Assembly: GCA_910585795.1 (NCBI GenBank)
Contig: CAJUFV010000294.1
Coordinates: forward strand, 1-7,945
Source of the DNA: an uncultured Clostridia bacterium
GTDB lineage: Bacteria; Bacillota; Clostridia; UBA1381
DNA: 7,945 nt
Direction: 5' to 3'
Part shown: piece after piece, positions 6,701 through 7,945 of the stretch
Numbering within the stretch: position 1 is the first letter of the stretch
How the letters are laid out: each line of letters opens with the position of its first letter
Translations under genes and position numbers: made by a program
The notes under the pieces: generated by a model
Database searches by the model: none
Told to the model about the DNA's origin: nothing
The model's input: only the letters and a program-made list of their open reading frames with translations

Positions 6701-7945
6701 TTCACAAAGGAAGAACGCGCAAAGCACACTATCATATTTCCTCAAATGTCCCCTACCCATTTCGGTATGTTTGAGGCTGTTCTGCGCGCAAACGGATACA
6801 GAGCTCTTGTGCTTGAACACGCTACAGCAGAAGATATAGAAGCCGGTTTAAAAAGTGTAAATAACGATGCATGCTATCCTTCAATTATGGTAACGGGCCA
6901 ACTTGTAAACGCTTTTGTAAGCGGTAAATGCGACCCTGACAACACCTCTGTCATGATAACTCAAACTGGAGGAGGCTGCCGCGCAACCAACTACATAGCC
7001 TTCCTGCGCAAAGCGCTTAAAGAAGCTGGATACCCAAATGTGCCTGTCATCTCATTAAATGTATCCGGACTTGAAGGTAATCCAGGATTTACAATTACAC
7101 CAAAACTGGTGGATGGTCTGCTTAAAGCATGTACTTGGGGTGATTTACTTCTTGCTGTAACGCTTCGTATACGTCCTTATGAAATACATAAAGGCGAAAC
7201 AAATGATTTACAAGATAAATGGCAAAAACGCTTATATAAAGATATTGTCAACAACAACCGAAAAAATCTTAAGCTAAAGAAGATTGTGAATGAAATAATC
7301 TCAGATTTTGACTCAATTGAAATTGATGAAACAATCAAGAAGCCTAAAGTCGGTGTTGTAGGAGAAATTCTTGTCAAATTTCATCCTGATGCTAACAATA
7401 ACATCATTGATGTTATTGAAGCTGAAGGCGGAGAAGCCGTCATGCCAGGACTGGCAGATTTTATGCTGTATTGTCTGTATAACAACAACTTTAAACGTGA
7501 TAATCTTGGCTCAAAACGCTCTACCGCTGCTTTATGTAATCTTGCCATATGGGGTATTGAAAGCTACAGAAAGCATCTGACAAAGGTTATGGAAAGCAAT
7601 CCAAAATTCAGTACACGTTCACCAAAGCATATTGCTGAAATTGCTGAAGGTGCAAAAAGTGTTTTACAGCTCGGACACTGTACTGGCGAAGGCTGGTTCC
7701 TTACAGGCGAAATGATTGAGCTTATTAATTCCGGCGTTCCTAATATCGCATGTGTACAGCCGTTCGCATGTCTGCCAAATCATGTTACCGGAAAAGGTAT
7801 GATTAAAGAGCTTCGCAGACAGTTTCCTCAGGCAAATATTGTCGCAGTAGATTATGACCCCGGAGCTAGCGAAGTTAATCAGCTTAATCGTATTAAACTA
7901 ATGCTGGCTGTAGCTTTTGAAAATATAAAAAAAGATGAGGCTTAT
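3701..7945 (+). CDS. Giant 2-hydroxyacyl-CoA dehydratase activase-related protein, 3' end outside window
   Basis: One open frame of 1415 codons runs to the right edge without a stop. Relatives are about 1400-1430 residues, so little is missing. Activator domain 1 (about 5-260) has DVGSTT (9-14), TGSGG (63-67), LGGEDAK (102-108), MNGTCAGGTGSFIDQ with C124, and AARCGVF with C163; these match the two cysteines that hold the bridging 4Fe-4S cluster in HgdC-type activators. Activator domain 2 (about 317-580) repeats DVGSTT (323-328), IGGQDMK (419-425), ACSSGCGSF (C443, C447), GTRCTVF (C482) and QGGTF (535-539). A linker with C603, C606, C610 and C629 could bind another cluster. The rest, including the DUF2229 region, holds two dehydratase-like modules, each with ACYP (718-721 and 1057-1060) and a later F-x-C (C932 and C1357). 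Known activators use ATP to push an electron into a dehydratase at low potential; here both partners seem fused. The substrate is unknown. Start: AAGGGGG at 3686-3692. It has its own promoters and is probably cytoplasmic and oxygen-sensitive. Confidence 0.92.
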   Translation, partial: MSRLHMGIDVGSTTVKVVVLDEYNTTLFAEYRRHFSDIKSTVKGLFNEVRDIVKTEDFTVVITGSGGLLLSKMLSLPFVQEVIANKTAIKTFMPEIDVVIELGGEDAKILYLSGGLEQRMNGTCAGGTGSFIDQMSILLKTDADGLNSLAENHTVIYPIAARCGVFAKSDVQPLLNEGAAREDIAASILQAVVTQTISGLAQGRPIKGNIAFLGGPLHFLPQLRRQFEETLKDNAKSFKTPENAQLFVAIGAALMYENEQHTNIDTLINNLSEAKSIDAEITRMRKLFETEAEKTEFFDRHNRDIAQKKDISSASGPVFLGLDVGSTTIKATLINENEDILYSYYGKNEGSPIKCGINILRELYSQLPEKAYIANACTTGYGELLLKTAFRIDEGEIETIAHYKAANHFSPGVDFIIDIGGQDMKCMKIKNGVIDSIMLNEACSSGCGSFIQTFAESLGLDTISFSKEALAADNPVDLGTRCTVFMNSRVKQAQKEGATVGDISAGLSYSVVRNALYKVIKLRDPEQMGKNIVVQGGTFNNNAILRCFELLTGKNVIRPDIAGIMGAFGSAIIAKERWHGGECDIIRSDELNSFTFNTSLTRCQKCNNHCQLTITEFSDGSQFVSGNRCERGAGLEKPKKQMPNLFDYKYKRAFTYKPLKEAMAPNGVIGIPRVLNIYENYPLWFTFFTELGFSVRISGRSTHQLYEKGIDSIPSESACYPAKLVHGHIQDLIDKGIKTIFYPCIPYEQIEYSDAGNHFNCPMVTSYPEVIYNNMDAVRQDDIKFMYPFINLADKPSFKRQMMKAMKDYGFTKTEIDTAADKAFTELQNYKQDIRAKGEETLKWLDAHDERAIVLAGRPYHIDPEINHGIPDMITSLGFAVLTEDSIAHLGHLERDIRVVDQWAYHTRLYESAAQVIKNPHLELIQLNSFGCGLDAVTTDQVQEIIQSHEKIYTTLKIDEVSNLGTARIRVRSLKAAVKERDTNDFIPHKIEDYTITRVKFTKEERAKHTIIFPQMSPTHFGMFEAVLRANGYRALVLEHATAEDIEAGLKSVNNDACYPSIMVTGQLVNAFVSGKCDPDNTSVMITQTGGGCRATNYIAFLRKALKEAGYPNVPVISLNVSGLEGNPGFTITPKLVDGLLKACTWGDLLLAVTLRIRPYEIHKGETNDLQDKWQKRLYKDIVNNNRKNLKLKKIVNEIISDFDSIEIDETIKKPKVGVVGEILVKFHPDANNNIIDVIEAEGGEAVMPGLADFMLYCLYNNNFKRDNLGSKRSTAALCNLAIWGIESYRKHLTKVMESNPKFSTRSPKHIAEIAEGAKSVLQLGHCTGEGWFLTGEMIELINSGVPNIACVQPFACLPNHVTGKGMIKELRRQFPQANIVAVDYDPGASEVNQLNRIKLMLAVAFENIKKDEAY

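Noticed and set aside
6485..6820. Minus-strand open frame of 111 codons inside the giant gene
   Set aside because: It lies fully opposite a well-supported coding frame, has no recognisable domain, and is one of several antisense frames left by the codon use of the real gene.
1..7945. CRISPR array, transposon, phage or tRNA features
   Set aside because: I saw no spaced direct repeats, transposase or integrase motifs, terminal inverted repeats or cloverleaf sequences.

Overview
The window looks like chromosomal DNA of a low-GC, anaerobic member of the Clostridia (Firmicutes). Three things point there. A small SRP RNA gene is followed by dnaX, a YbaB-family gene and recR, an order also seen in Bacillus (scr-dnaX-yaaK-recR). 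The promoters are AT-rich with near-consensus vegetative boxes. The right half is one very long gene for an oxygen-sensitive type of 2-hydroxyacyl-CoA dehydratase activator/dehydratase-like protein. I cannot name the genus.

Layout. Positions 1-297 hold the first 99 codons of a minus-strand gene for a small protein resembling the DUF6514 family; its end lies beyond the left edge. Positions 298-470 are an AT-rich divergent intergenic region with a strong promoter (398-426) reading right. The small SRP RNA (about 471-586) follows, then an intrinsic terminator (597-616), then dnaX (650-2494), a YbaB/EbfC-type gene (2512-2865) and recR (2877-3473), separated by 17 and 11 bases. The replication/repair operon closes on a perfect 21-bp inverted repeat (3462-3507) that includes the recR stop codon. 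Positions 3508-3700 are an AT-rich control region with two overlapping promoters and inverted repeats around the next start codon. From 3701 to the right edge there is one uninterrupted frame of 1415 codons, still open at 7945. I translated all of it and found no stop or frameshift.

How the genes work together. DnaX (clamp-loader subunit), the YbaB-like DNA-binding protein and RecR (recombination mediator) form a housekeeping operon that may be fed by read-through past the SRP RNA terminator. The long gene is a separate unit with its own promoters. Its product carries two ATP-driven electron-activator (BcrAD/BadFG, ASKHA fold) domains, a four-cysteine linker and two dehydratase-like modules in one chain.

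The points most worth a second look are: (i) the internal two-fold plan of the long protein, whose second half repeats the same ordered motifs and three cysteines twice; (ii) alternative hairpins around the ribosome-binding site and start codon of its mRNA; (iii) a RecR whose usual VEGEAT Toprim motif reads VNGTAT; and (iv) a 9-bp hairpin inside dnaX near the border between clamp-loader core and tail. The gene families themselves are known; I see no clearly new defence or mobile system.
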